Source: JBBDMC01 sp963775235 (GTDB lineage Bacteria > Pseudomonadota > Alphaproteobacteria > Rhizobiales > Kaistiaceae). From it: DNA of 64,000 bases. A model generated the notes under the pieces. It ran no database searches. It saw only the letters and a program-made list of their open reading frames with translations, and had not been told where the DNA came from. The DNA lies in NCBI GenBank assembly GCA_963775235.1, contig CAVZHY010000006.1:1-64000 (forward strand), in the 5' to 3' direction. Of this stretch, positions 8,842 through 16,884 are shown one piece after another (position 1 is the first letter of the stretch; the number at the start of each line of letters is the position of its first letter). Both the position numbers and the translations under genes were made by a program.

Positions 8842-9617
8842 ATCGCCGGCGTCAGCACCGTGAAGCCCTGCTTCTCGTACGCCGGCCGTGCCGCCGCCGA
8901 CTGCATGAAGTCGAGGAAGGCGCGGGCGTCCGGATTGGTCGAGGTGGCTGTCAGCGCCAGCGGGTAGAGAATCTGCGGGTGCGAGTCGTCGGGGAAGGCG
9001 CCGACCACCCGAACGCCCGGCTCGGCGATGGCATCTGTGGCATAGACGATGCCGGCGGCTGCTTCGCCGCGTGCGACGAAGGCGAGGGCGGCGCGCACGT
9101 TGTCGGACTGGACGACGCTGGGCGCGAGCGAGTCCCAAACGCCAAGCGACTGCAGCGCCGCCTTGCCGTATTTGCCGGCCGGCACGGCGTCGGTGTTCGC
9201 CATGGCGAGGTGGCCGTCGGGGCCGAGTAGGCCGGCGAGGTTCATGCCGGGTCCGATCGCGATGGTCGCGGGCGAGCTCTTGGGCACCACCAGGACGATC
9301 TCGTTGCCGAGGAGCGTGCGCCGGGTATCGGGCTGGATCAGGTTGCGCTTGGCGACGTAGTCCATCCAGTCCTCGTCGGCGGAGAAGAAGATGTCGGCCG
9401 GCGCGCCCTGCTCGATCTGGTGGGCGAGGGCGGAGGTGGCGGCGTAGCTCACCGTCACCGTCTTGCCGGTCTGGTTCAGGTACCGCGTGGTCACGTCGTC
9501 AAGCGCGTTCTTGAGACTGGCGGCGGCGAAAACGATGACGTCGTCGGCGCGGGCGGCTGCAGGCGCCAAGCCGGCGAAGACGGCTAAGGCGAGGATAAGG
9601 ACGCGGCGGGAGATCAT
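8838..9617 (-). CDS. modA: Molybdate ABC transporter substrate-binding protein ModA
   Basis: A 259-residue periplasmic molybdate/tungstate-binding protein. The ATG at 9617 has GAGG about eight bases upstream and opens a clear signal peptide ending in AAARAD. The mature protein has the family FAAASLKNALDDV, VSYAATSALAHQIEQGAPADIFFSA (split here as motifs) and the late SNPDARAFLDFM-like region. It overlaps modB by four bases. A palindrome at 9625-9650 lies directly upstream. Confidence 0.94.
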   Translation of the reverse strand: MISRRVLILALAVFAGLAPAAARADDVIVFAAASLKNALDDVTTRYLNQTGKTVTVSYAATSALAHQIEQGAPADIFFSADEDWMDYVAKRNLIQPDTRRTLLGNEIVLVVPKSSPATIAIGPGMNLAGLLGPDGHLAMANTDAVPAGKYGKAALQSLGVWDSLAPSVVQSDNVRAALAFVARGEAAAGIVYATDAIAEPGVRVVGAFPDDSHPQILYPLALTATSTNPDARAFLDFMQSAAARPAYEKQGFTVLTPAM

Positions 9618-9624
9618 GGTAACC

Positions 9625-9650
9625 TCGATATGTTCGATCGGAAATATCGA
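9625..9650 (-). promoter_or_regulatory. Palindrome upstream of modA, candidate Mo-box
   Basis: TCGATAT (9625-9631) and ATATCGA (9644-9650) form a perfect 7-bp inverted repeat across 12 bases. It begins eight bases from the modA start codon and lies downstream of the modE-like gene. AT-rich CGATAT-type dyads are the form of site bound by ModE proteins in alphaproteobacteria. The link to the adjacent ModE-like protein is inference. Confidence 0.5.
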
Positions 9651-9679
9651 GGGCATGACACCACGAACCGGACGCTGAA

Positions 9680-10114
9680 TCAATCGCTCCCCGCACGTTT
9701 CGCCTTGCCCGTTTGGGCCGGCTTGAGGTGCCGGCGGAGGTCGGCGATGCCGGCGGCAACCGCCGCGTCGGCGTCCGCCTCCATACGGCGATAGCGGTCG
9801 AGCACGTAGCGGCCGAGCGTCGTCAGGTGGGCGCCGCCGCCACCGCCGGGGCCGCCCTTTTCGGTCGCGACGAGCGGCTCGGCGAAGGCGGCGTTCATCT
9901 CCTGGACCAGGGTCCAGCCGCGCTTGTAGCTCATGTCGAAGCGCGCCGCGGCGGCGCGGAGAGAGGCCGTCTCGTCGATTGCCTGCAACAGGTCGGCCTT
10001 ACCGGGGCCGAGCGCGAAGCCGGGCGTCAGCACGACGCGAAAGCGCAGGCCCTCGTGATGATTGGCGGCCTCGGTCAAACCGGTCTCCGCGGGTCGGGTG
10101 GCGATTGTGGCCAC
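9680..10114 (-). CDS. ModE-type winged helix-turn-helix regulator
   Basis: A 144-residue protein with the N-terminal LysR-like winged helix of ModE: LGPGKADLLQAIDETASLRAAAARFDMSYKRGW (described here by region) and the glycine-rich wing EKGGPGGGGGAHLT. It lacks the two molybdate-binding TOBE domains of full ModE, so it is a DNA-binding-only form. It lies 62 bases upstream of modA on the same strand and probably controls the mod operon. I chose the GTG at 10114; the longer frame would overlap the divergent gene at 10210. Confidence 0.85.
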   Translation of the reverse strand: MATIATRPAETGLTEAANHHEGLRFRVVLTPGFALGPGKADLLQAIDETASLRAAAARFDMSYKRGWTLVQEMNAAFAEPLVATEKGGPGGGGGAHLTTLGRYVLDRYRRMEADADAAVAAGIADLRRHLKPAQTGKAKRAGSD

Positions 10115-10209
10115 AAATCCGCGCTGCGGTGAAGGGGCAAGAGCCTTTCTTGGCCGATTGGGGCCGGCTATAGGGATGGATTGATCCTGGCAGACCGGGA
10201 GGGATTGCC

Positions 10210-10758
10210 ATGTCGGTCTGGGTCGGCCGTGCGGCGGTGGCCCTTGCAGCATTGATCGTCGTGATTGTCGCCGGCGCCTATGTGCTGCCGCGCGAGGTGA
10301 CCGTCACGCGGGCGGTGGATATCGACGCGCCCGTGTCGACGGTCTTCGCGCTGGTTGGCGATCTCAGGCAGGCCAGCGACTGGTCGCCGTGGCTGGCACA
10401 GGATCCGGCGGTGGCCGTCACCTTTACCGGGCCGCTGGATGGCGTCGGCCAGACGATGGAATGGACGAGCCCGCGCCCGGACGTCGTTTCCGGTCACGAG
10501 ACGATCACCCGATTGGAGCCCAACAGCGCCGTCGAAATGACGGTGGTGGTCGCCAACCAGGCACCGCTGACGACGCGCTTCAGCCTCCAGCCTGGAAGCA
10601 CCCTCGTCACCCTCCGTTGGAGCGTGAGCACCGACCTCGGCGACGCGCCGCTCGCCCGCTATCGCGGCCTGTGGGCCGGCCGCCGCTCCGCCCCCGATCT
10701 CGAACGCGGATTGGCCAAGCTCAAGGCGATCGCCGAGGCCCAGCCAAAGGTCGGCTGA
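10210..10758 (+). CDS. SRPBCC family (polyketide cyclase-like) protein with N-terminal anchor
   Basis: A 182-residue protein. One hydrophobic helix (residues 7-27) anchors or exports it, then an SRPBCC/START-like fold begins at VTRAVDIDAPVSTVFALVGDL. The WSPWLAQDP loop is typical of the family. These domains bind hydrophobic ligands, but the ligand is unknown. GGGAGG precedes the ATG. It is divergent from the modE-like gene with a 95-base gap holding both promoters. Confidence 0.82.
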   Translation: MSVWVGRAAVALAALIVVIVAGAYVLPREVTVTRAVDIDAPVSTVFALVGDLRQASDWSPWLAQDPAVAVTFTGPLDGVGQTMEWTSPRPDVVSGHETITRLEPNSAVEMTVVVANQAPLTTRFSLQPGSTLVTLRWSVSTDLGDAPLARYRGLWAGRRSAPDLERGLAKLKAIAEAQPKVG

Positions 10759-10793
10759 CGGGGCGACGTCACAGCGCGTGCAGCAGCCAGCGC

Positions 10794-12191
10794 CTATTCC
10801 GCCGCCTCGACAACCGCCCCGGCGAGCCACGCGTCAAGGTCGGCAAGCGCCCGCGCCGTGATCGCCCGCCTCTTCGCCAGGCCTCGGTCGGCGTGAGGCC
10901 GGCGCGGTGCCGGGGCGCTCGGCGCGAGTGGCGGAAACAAACCGAAATTGACGTTCATCGGCTGGAACGAGCGCCTGCCGGCGTCCTCCGCCGAGAGGTG
11001 CCCGCCGGTGATGTGGCGCAGGATCGCGCCGAACGCCGTGGTCGCGGGCGGCGGCAGGGGCACCTCGCCCAGCCGTTCGGCGGCGGCGAAGCGGCCGGCC
11101 AGCAATCCCATCGCCGTCGATTCCACGTAACCCTCGCAGCCGGTGATCTGACCGGCGAAGCGCAGGCGTGGCATCGCCTTGAGTCGGAGCGCGCCGTCGA
11201 GCAGTTTGGGCGAATCGAGGAAGGTGTTGCGGTGGAGACCGCCGAGGCGGGCGAACTGCGCATTCTCAAGGCCGGGGATCATGCGGAAGATGTCGGCCTG
11301 GATGGCGTAGCGCAACCGCGTCTGGAACCCGACCATGTTGTAGAGCGTGCCCAGTGCGTTGTCCTGGCGCAACTGGACCACCGCATACGCCTTCTCGTGC
11401 GGCTTGTGGCGGTTGGTAAGGCCGACCGGTTTCATCGGCCCGTGGCGCAGCGTCTCGCGCCCGCGCTCCGCCATCACCTCGATCGGCAGGCAGCCGTCGA
11501 AATAAGGAATCTTCTCCCAGTCGTGATGCTTGTGCGGCTCGCCGGTAAGGAGCGCGTCGACGAAGGCATTGTACTGCGCCTTGTCGAGCGGACAGTTGAT
11601 GTAGTCGGCGCCGGTTCCGCCCGGACCGGGCTTGTCGTAGCGCGACTGGAACCAGGCGACGTCCATGTCGATCGAATCGAAATGAACGATCGGGGCGATG
11701 GCATCGAAGAACGCCAGCGCACCCGCGCCGGTAAGCGCGACGATGGCGTCGGCGAGGGCCGGCGAGGTGAGCGGTCCGGTGGCGATGATGACGCTGTCCC
11801 AGTCAACTGGCGGCAGTCCGGCGACCTCGCCGCGTTCGATGGTGATGGCCGGGTGAGCGGCGATCGCCTCGCCCACGGCAGCCGCAAACCCCTCGCGGTC
11901 GACGGCGAGCGCACCGCCGGCCGGGACCTGATTGGCGTCGGCCGCCTGCATGATCAGCGAGCCGGCGCGGCGAAGCTCCTCGTGGAGCAGGCCGACGGCA
12001 TTGGTCTCGCGGTCATCCGAACGGAACGAGTTGGAGCAGACCAGCTCGGCGAGGCTGTCGGTAACGTGCGCCTCGGTGCGCCTGTGCGGGCGCATCTCGT
12101 GGAGGACGACGGGCAGGCCGTTTCCGGCGATCTGCCAGGCGGCCTCGCATCCGGCGAGCCCGCCGCCGATGATGTGGATCGGATTGACCAT
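10794..12191 (-). CDS. trmFO: tRNA (uracil-54-C5)-methyltransferase TrmFO, folate-dependent
   Basis: A 465-residue FAD enzyme that makes ribothymidine at position 54 of tRNAs using methylenetetrahydrofolate. The dinucleotide-binding loop IIGGGLAGCEAAW is at the N-terminus. LVCSNSFRSDD contains one conserved active-site Cys and ITGCEGYVES the second. The start is the ATG at 12191 just before VNPIHIIGGG; the 11 upstream residues are not conserved. TrmFO replaces the SAM-dependent TrmA in many alphaproteobacteria and Gram-positives. Confidence 0.95.
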   Translation of the reverse strand: MVNPIHIIGGGLAGCEAAWQIAGNGLPVVLHEMRPHRRTEAHVTDSLAELVCSNSFRSDDRETNAVGLLHEELRRAGSLIMQAADANQVPAGGALAVDREGFAAAVGEAIAAHPAITIERGEVAGLPPVDWDSVIIATGPLTSPALADAIVALTGAGALAFFDAIAPIVHFDSIDMDVAWFQSRYDKPGPGGTGADYINCPLDKAQYNAFVDALLTGEPHKHHDWEKIPYFDGCLPIEVMAERGRETLRHGPMKPVGLTNRHKPHEKAYAVVQLRQDNALGTLYNMVGFQTRLRYAIQADIFRMIPGLENAQFARLGGLHRNTFLDSPKLLDGALRLKAMPRLRFAGQITGCEGYVESTAMGLLAGRFAAAERLGEVPLPPPATTAFGAILRHITGGHLSAEDAGRRSFQPMNVNFGLFPPLAPSAPAPRRPHADRGLAKRRAITARALADLDAWLAGAVVEAAE

Positions 12192-12249
12192 GAGGGCGGA
12201 AGCTAGCCGCCGCGCGGGCCGCATTCAACGCGGCGGCGGAAACGAAAAA

Positions 12250-12276
12250 CGCCCGCCAGGGAGGAGGTGGCGGGCG
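12250..12276 (-). terminator. Rho-independent terminator after the DUF1127 gene
   Basis: CGCCCGCC (12250-12257) pairs with GGCGGGCG (12269-12276). On the minus strand the stem is followed by GTTTTTCGTT, a usable U-tract. A T-rich TTTCTCTTT follows on the plus strand too, so it may work in both directions. It lies 85 bases beyond the DUF1127 stop. Confidence 0.75.
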
Positions 12277-12360
12277 TTTCTCTTTGCGGAGCCTACGACG
12301 GGAGGATGTCGCCGGCCTCCGACTTCGCTCGGGGAGGGAGGAAGATCCCCGCGCGAAACC

Positions 12361-12504
12361 TTATGATTGGCGGGAAATTGTCGGGATATCGTACCGGCTG
12401 ATCCCGAGGTCGGTGAGCTCGCGGTCTGAGAGCCGAATAAGCTCGTTGTACGTCTCCCGGTACCGCCGCCAATTGCGGTAGCTGGTGATAAGTCTGTTCG
12501 CCAT
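12361..12504 (-). CDS. DUF1127 domain-containing micro-protein
   Basis: A 47-residue protein reading from ATG 12504 to TAA 12361. It matches the short Arg/Tyr-rich DUF1127 family: WRRYRETYNELIRLSDREL, then TDLGISRYDI. In alphaproteobacteria such proteins have been linked to RNA metabolism, phosphate or stress responses; the role here is not known. AGGCCCC precedes the start weakly. The gene is free-standing with its own terminator. Confidence 0.88.
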   Translation of the reverse strand: MANRLITSYRNWRRYRETYNELIRLSDRELTDLGISRYDIPTISRQS

Positions 12505-12697
12505 GGTAGGGGCCTTCTGCAATTCGAGGACGACGGTGAGTCCATTCGTCCAGGCGCGAATCTATGGATCGTCGGGACGCCTGTGCAGAGGAAATTACGC
12601 ATAGCCGCCGTGCACTTGGTGCATTGCACCATAATTTCGCCATACGTATTGCAGTGCGGTAAAGACGATGCCGGCGGCACTCCAGGCCGAAAGACGC

Positions 12698-12901
12698 CTA
12701 GCCCTGTCGTTTGTTGCCGCCGATAAGGCCCGTCACGGAATCGCGTGCGCGCCGGGCGACGGCACCCAGAACGCCCCATTGGACGATCGGCCGGTCGGCG
12801 AGTTGGGTCGTGGCGGTCTGCGGCGGCAGGTTGTTGTCATGGTAGTAGGCGGCGCCGAGCGTCAGCGCGATACCGATGATAATGCCCAGGATCACCCGCA
12901 T
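12698..12901 (-). CDS. Small membrane-anchored hypothetical protein
   Basis: A 67-residue protein. The ATG at 12901 has a textbook AGGAGG about seven bases upstream. Residues 2-20 (RVILGIIIGIALTLGAAYY) form one transmembrane or signal-anchor helix, followed by a hydrophilic tail containing VQWGVLGAVARRARDSV. I do not recognise a family. A 126-base gap separates it from the ABC permease gene upstream, so it may be the distal gene of that unit or independent. Confidence 0.7.
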   Translation of the reverse strand: MRVILGIIIGIALTLGAAYYHDNNLPPQTATTQLADRPIVQWGVLGAVARRARDSVTGLIGGNKRQG

Positions 12902-13027
12902 GGCCGTTCCTCCTGCCGACGCCGCACTGGCGGTTCGCAAGGACATACGGCAGAACCGCGATTGCGGGAAGGCGGGGGGCCACCCTGACTACCGCATCGT
13001 GGTCGGCCTCGATCGGGATCGTGCCGA

Positions 13028-13864
13028 TCAATACCCCATGCGCGCGTACATCCGCGCGCCGATCAGCACGAGCACGCCGGTCGCTACCGCCAGAATGCCG
13101 AAATCGGTCAGCAGGCCGTAGTCCGAGGTGCCCCGAGTCAGCATCAACGCCCGCAGCGCATCGACTTCGTAGGTCAGCGGATTGGCGCGGGAGACGACAT
13201 GCAACCAGGGGGGCATCAGGGACAGCGGGTAGATGGCGTTGCTGGCGAAGAAGATGGGCATCGTTATAAGCTGACCGATCCCCATGAACCGTTCTCGCGT
13301 CTTCACGATGCAGGCAATGATCAGCGAGAGCGTCGAGAACAGCGCCGATCCGAGCACGACGGCGACAGCGACGCCGAGAATGGCCAACGGATCGAGATTG
13401 ATCCCGACGCCGACAAGCAGGGCAAGCAAATAGACGATCAACGCTTGCGACAGCGCCCGCACGCCAGCCGAAAGGGCCTTGCCGAGAACCAGTGCCGAGC
13501 GCGGCGCCGGGCTGACCAGGTAGCGCTGCAAGACGCCGAGATCGCGCTCCCAGATCGCGGCGATGCCGTAGAAGATCGCCACGAACAAGGTGCTTTGCGC
13601 CAGAATGCCGGCGGCCAGAAAGTCAATGTAAGGCATGTTCCCCGGCGCGACGCCGCGCACGCGCGCCATGACTTCGCCGAACAGCATCAACCACAATACC
13701 GGTTGGACCGCGCGGGTGAGGAGCTCCAGGGGATCGTGATAGAGCTTCTGTACCTCGGCGGCCGCGACCGCAATGGTTTGGGTCGCGTAGCTGCTGAGGA
13801 GATCGCCGAGCGATCGCTCAACCATGGTCGCGGGCTGCGCGGCGTGCTCGCCTGACCTCGCCAT
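13028..13864 (-). CDS. ABC-2 type transporter permease
   Basis: A 278-residue inner-membrane protein with about six hydrophobic segments and the ABC-2 signature region (PIFFASNAIYPLSLMPPWL, then ANPLTYEVDALR). This family exports drugs, lipids or polysaccharides. The ATG at 13864 has GAGGAG upstream and overlaps the ATPase gene by 47 bases; an ATG at 13825 is the alternative but has no ribosome-binding site. It works with the ATPase encoded just upstream. The substrate is unknown. Confidence 0.9.
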   Translation of the reverse strand: MARSGEHAAQPATMVERSLGDLLSSYATQTIAVAAAEVQKLYHDPLELLTRAVQPVLWLMLFGEVMARVRGVAPGNMPYIDFLAAGILAQSTLFVAIFYGIAAIWERDLGVLQRYLVSPAPRSALVLGKALSAGVRALSQALIVYLLALLVGVGINLDPLAILGVAVAVVLGSALFSTLSLIIACIVKTRERFMGIGQLITMPIFFASNAIYPLSLMPPWLHVVSRANPLTYEVDALRALMLTRGTSDYGLLTDFGILAVATGVLVLIGARMYARMGY

Positions 13865-14648
13865 AGCTCTCCTCGGTTTCGGTTTCTCCGGTTGCGGCAA
13901 CAAATTGGAGGAAGACGCTGTCGAGCGTGGCTCCCGGTCCGACGCGTGCCTTTAACTCGGCCGGAGTGCCGATAGCCACGATCCGGCCGTGGTCGATGAA
14001 CGCAATGCGGTCGCAGGAGGCGTCCATTTCCTCCATCTGATGCGATGTTATGATCATTGTGCGGTGGAACTTGTCCTTGAGTTCCAGCACACGTTCCCAC
14101 ACCGTCTCGCGCGCGCTCGGGTCGAGCCCGATGGTGGGCTCATCGAGGAACAGCACCATCGGCCGGTGCAGGAGGCTCTGGGCGATTTCCAGGCGCCGGA
14201 TCATACCGCCGGAATAATGTCCGACAAGATGATCGGCCGCCTCGGCGAGGCCCATGCGCGCGAGGGCGCCTGCGATCCGTTCCGCCCGCTCCCGTCGGGG
14301 GACGCCGTAGAGGCGGGCGGACAGCAACAGGTTCTCATAGCCGGTGAGCGAGCCGTCGGCCGAAAGGAGCTGGGGGATATATCCGATGTGGCGGCGAACG
14401 TCGGCGGGCTGGCGCTCGATATCGTAGCCGGCGACAACGGCCGATCCCGAAGTGGGCGGGAGCAAGGTCGTCAGCATTCGGATCAACGTGCTCTTGCCGG
14501 CGCCATTCGGGCCGATCAAGCCGAATATCTCGCCCTTGTAAACGGTCAGGCTCACCCGATCCACGGCGGTAAGGTCGCCGAATTTTCGCGTGAGCGCTGA
14601 AACCTCTACCGCCAATTCACGAGACACACTGGTGCTATCGTCCGGCAT
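13818..14648 (-). CDS. ABC transporter ATP-binding protein (DrrA/NodI-like)
   Basis: A 276-residue ATPase. Walker A GPNGAGKST, signature YSGGMIRRLEIAQSLL, Walker B VLFLDEPTIGLD and the H-loop ITSHQMEEMD are intact. The long C-terminal tail after GTPAELKARVG is typical of DrrA/NodI-type exporters. ATG at 14648 has AGAGG eight bases upstream; the TTG at 14654 is less likely. It overlaps the permease, forming a two-gene export system. Confidence 0.92.
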   Translation of the reverse strand: MPDDSTSVSRELAVEVSALTRKFGDLTAVDRVSLTVYKGEIFGLIGPNGAGKSTLIRMLTTLLPPTSGSAVVAGYDIERQPADVRRHIGYIPQLLSADGSLTGYENLLLSARLYGVPRRERAERIAGALARMGLAEAADHLVGHYSGGMIRRLEIAQSLLHRPMVLFLDEPTIGLDPSARETVWERVLELKDKFHRTMIITSHQMEEMDASCDRIAFIDHGRIVAIGTPAELKARVGPGATLDSVFLQFVAATGETETEESYGEVRRARRAARDHG

Positions 14649-14785
14649 GGGCAAGCCTCTATGCCGGCACGGCTTCCTTACCCGGCGACGGCATCCTACG
14701 ATCGTGCGAGCCTATACGCCGTAAGATGGAGCCGCATGACGCAAATCAAGTTTCAGCAGTTTCCTTTGCGCTTGCGGGCGCTGCC

Positions 14786-15115
14786 TCACCTACCGCGCGA
14801 TATGGGCAGGCCTGCGCGCTTCCAGGCCGCGATGCCACCGACCATATTGTAGCCGCGGCCACCGGCGATCCTGGCGAGCGCGGCGGAGTTGACCATGGTC
14901 CGGGTGCCCGAGGCGCAGACGAACACCGCCGCCTTGTCGGCGGGAAGGTTGGTCTCGGCGCCCCGCGCGAGCCGTGACAGCGGCAGTTCGATCGCGCCGG
15001 CGATCCGTTCCCGCGCCTGCTCGTTGGGCTCGCGCACGTCAACGATGACGGCGTTGTCGGCGAGCAGGGCAGGTACTTCCTCGACCGAGACGTTGACAAG
15101 GCGGGGTTCGTTCAT
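14786..15115 (-). CDS. Rhodanese-like domain protein
   Basis: A 109-residue single-domain rhodanese, expected to move sulfane sulfur through a persulfide on its catalytic cysteine. The active loop is VFVCASGTRT, preceded by VIVDVREPNEQARERI. It overlaps the ArsR-family gene by four bases, so the two are translationally linked. The divergent persulfide dioxygenase places it in hydrogen sulfide detoxification, where it would handle GSSH and thiosulfate. There is no signal peptide. Confidence 0.93.
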   Translation of the reverse strand: MNEPRLVNVSVEEVPALLADNAVIVDVREPNEQARERIAGAIELPLSRLARGAETNLPADKAAVFVCASGTRTMVNSAALARIAGGRGYNMVGGIAAWKRAGLPISRGR

Positions 15116-15462
15116 GACCGGTTCCTTTTTGCAGGCGGGTGATGGGGTTTTTCGCAGTAGATGTCCTTGAGCATCGCCAGGAGACGCGCGGCCGCCGGAT
15201 CGGCGATGCGGTAGTAAAGGGTCTGGCCCTCGCGGCGGAAGGCAAGGAGGCCCTCGGCGCGCATCATCGCCAGATGCTGGGACAGCGCCGACTGGCTGAG
15301 GCCCACGGCATCGACGAGCGCGCCGACCGGCATCTCGCCGGCGCCGGCCAGCCGGCAGAGCAGCAGCAGCCGGCGCTCGTTGGCGAGGAGCTTCATCAGG
15401 CGCGAGGCTTCTTGCGCCTTGGCGGCAAGGTCGTCGTAGTCGAGGGTGGCTGTCGTTGGCAT
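15112..15462 (-). CDS. ArsR-family regulator, BigR/SqrR-like persulfide sensor
   Basis: A 116-residue winged-helix repressor with recognition helix SQSALSQHLAMMR. Two cysteines, Cys36 (LLLLCRL) and Cys103 (KDIYCEK), lie 67 residues apart, close to the pair that forms a polysulfide bridge in SqrR and BigR. I prefer the ATG at 15462, which leaves the operator-like dyads outside the gene, over that at 15474, which lies within them. It is co-transcribed with the rhodanese gene and divergent from the dioxygenase gene it probably represses. Confidence 0.9.
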   Translation of the reverse strand: MPTTATLDYDDLAAKAQEASRLMKLLANERRLLLLCRLAGAGEMPVGALVDAVGLSQSALSQHLAMMRAEGLLAFRREGQTLYYRIADPAAARLLAMLKDIYCEKPHHPPAKRNRS

Positions 15463-15472
15463 GGCGAATTCC

Positions 15473-15514
15473 ATTAGCGTTGACTAATTTAGTTATCGCT
15501 AATATATAAGTCAA
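15473..15514. promoter_or_regulatory. Nested dyads between sulfur regulator and dioxygenase
   Basis: Three nested symmetries fill this short divergent spacer: ATTAGC (15473-15478) with GCTAAT (15498-15503), TTGACT (15480-15485) with AGTCAA (15509-15514), and the palindrome ACTAA-T-TTAGT (15483-15493). AT-rich dyads of this kind are the operators of BigR-like regulators. It lies upstream of both genes. Confidence 0.7.
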
Positions 15515-15545
15515 TACGCGAACCAATTCGCCACGGAGGTTTGCC

Positions 15546-16415
15546 ATGACCGCCCAGCAGCGCGCCGACGTCCAGGCTTTCTTCGACAGGCCGACCAACA
15601 CCGTCAGCTACCTGGTGTCTGATCCGGCGACGAAGCGTGCCGTCGTCATCGACCCGGTGCTCGACTACGACCCGTCGACTGGCAAGGCCGCGACCAACTC
15701 CGCCGACGCGATCGTTGTCGCCGCCAAAGCCGCGGGGCTCACCGTCGACTGGGTGCTGGAAACCCACGCCCACGCCGACCACCTGTCGGGCGCGCCATAC
15801 ATCAAATTGAAAACCGGCGCCAGGGTCGGCATCGGCGAACACATCCGCGACGTCCAGAAGATCTTCCGGCCGGTGTTCAACGCCATCGACGTCTCGGGAG
15901 ACGGCAGTGAGTTCGATCACCTGTTCGCCGACGGCGAGCACTTCGCCATCGGCGGGATCGACGCGCACGTTCTCCATACGCCCGGCCACACGCCGGCCTG
16001 CGTCTCATATGTCATCGGCGACGCGGTGTTTGTCGGCGACACGCTGTTCATGCCCGACTACGGCACCGCGCGCGCCGATTTTCCCGGCGGCGACGCGCGC
16101 ACGCTGTATCGCTCGATCCAGAAGCTCCTGGCTCTGCCGGACGAGACGCGGGTGTACGTGTGCCACGACTACCTTCCCGAAGGCCGCGACGACTATGCCT
16201 GGGAGACCACCATCGGCGCCGAGAAAAAGAACGTGCAGCTCGCCGGCGTCAGCGAGGACGAATTCGTTGTCTGGCGCGAGGGGCGCGACGCCGGGCTGAA
16301 GGCGCCGCAACTGCTGCTGCCGTCGATCCAGACCAACATCCGCGCCGGCAAGCTGCCGCCGGCCGAGGCAAACGGGGTCTCCTACATCAAGATCCCCGTC
16401 GAGTTGGCTGTTTGA
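15546..16415 (+). CDS. Persulfide dioxygenase-like MBL-fold hydrolase
   Basis: A 289-residue metallo-beta-lactamase-fold protein of the ETHE1/BLH type, which oxidises glutathione persulfide to sulfite using one iron. The THAHADH motif gives His74, His76, Asp78 and His79. HTPGHTPA and the GDTLFMPDYGTARADFPGG loop supply the remaining ligands and substrate pocket. VCHDYLPEGR follows. It has CGGAGG before the ATG and is divergent from the BigR-like regulator and rhodanese, forming a complete sulfide-detoxification module except for a sulfide:quinone reductase, which is not seen here. Confidence 0.93.
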   Translation: MTAQQRADVQAFFDRPTNTVSYLVSDPATKRAVVIDPVLDYDPSTGKAATNSADAIVVAAKAAGLTVDWVLETHAHADHLSGAPYIKLKTGARVGIGEHIRDVQKIFRPVFNAIDVSGDGSEFDHLFADGEHFAIGGIDAHVLHTPGHTPACVSYVIGDAVFVGDTLFMPDYGTARADFPGGDARTLYRSIQKLLALPDETRVYVCHDYLPEGRDDYAWETTIGAEKKNVQLAGVSEDEFVVWREGRDAGLKAPQLLLPSIQTNIRAGKLPPAEANGVSYIKIPVELAV

Positions 16416-16466
16416 TATAGTCTCCGGCCGTCGCGCAGCCCGCGCGAAGGGCGGGAGGACTATGCC

Positions 16467-16802
16467 ATGATTTTCATCATACAGGGCTGCTACACCAGGG
16501 ATGCCTTGGCCGGAATGGTCGCTCGGCCGGAAGACCGCGCCAAGGAGGCCAGGAAGCTGTTGGAGGCGGCCGGCGGCACCTTCCACGGCTCATATTTCAC
16601 ATTCGGGGACTACGATTTCGCCGTCATCGCGGAGTTTGAGGACATCAGTGCCGTTACGCCGGCGCTGATCGCCGCCGCCGCGGGCGGATCGATCGAGCGG
16701 ATGAAGACCACGGTCGGGATGCCGTGGAGCGATGGGCGCGCCGCCTTCGAGAAGGCGGGGAAGCTCGCCAAGTCGTTCCGCTCTGCCGGGCACAAGAAAT
16801 AG
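16467..16802 (+). CDS. GYD domain-containing protein
   Basis: A 111-residue protein of the GYD family, named for the Gly-Tyr-Asp motif, seen here as the variant FGDYDFAVIAEF near residues 48-59. The fold is ferredoxin-like and related to dimeric alpha-beta-barrel domains; no activity is known. GGGAGG lies 11 bases upstream of the start. It follows the dioxygenase gene by 51 bases but need not be functionally linked. Confidence 0.88.
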   Translation: MIFIIQGCYTRDALAGMVARPEDRAKEARKLLEAAGGTFHGSYFTFGDYDFAVIAEFEDISAVTPALIAAAAGGSIERMKTTVGMPWSDGRAAFEKAGKLAKSFRSAGHKK

Positions 16803-16884
16803 CGCACCCCGCCACCGAGGCCGCTCCGTTGCCCGGCGCACGGGCGTCGATATCTGAGTGGGTGCGCATCAGGACATCGCCATC

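Noticed and set aside
10389..12206. 605-codon plus-strand frame
   Set aside because: Antisense shadow of trmFO with no domain of its own.
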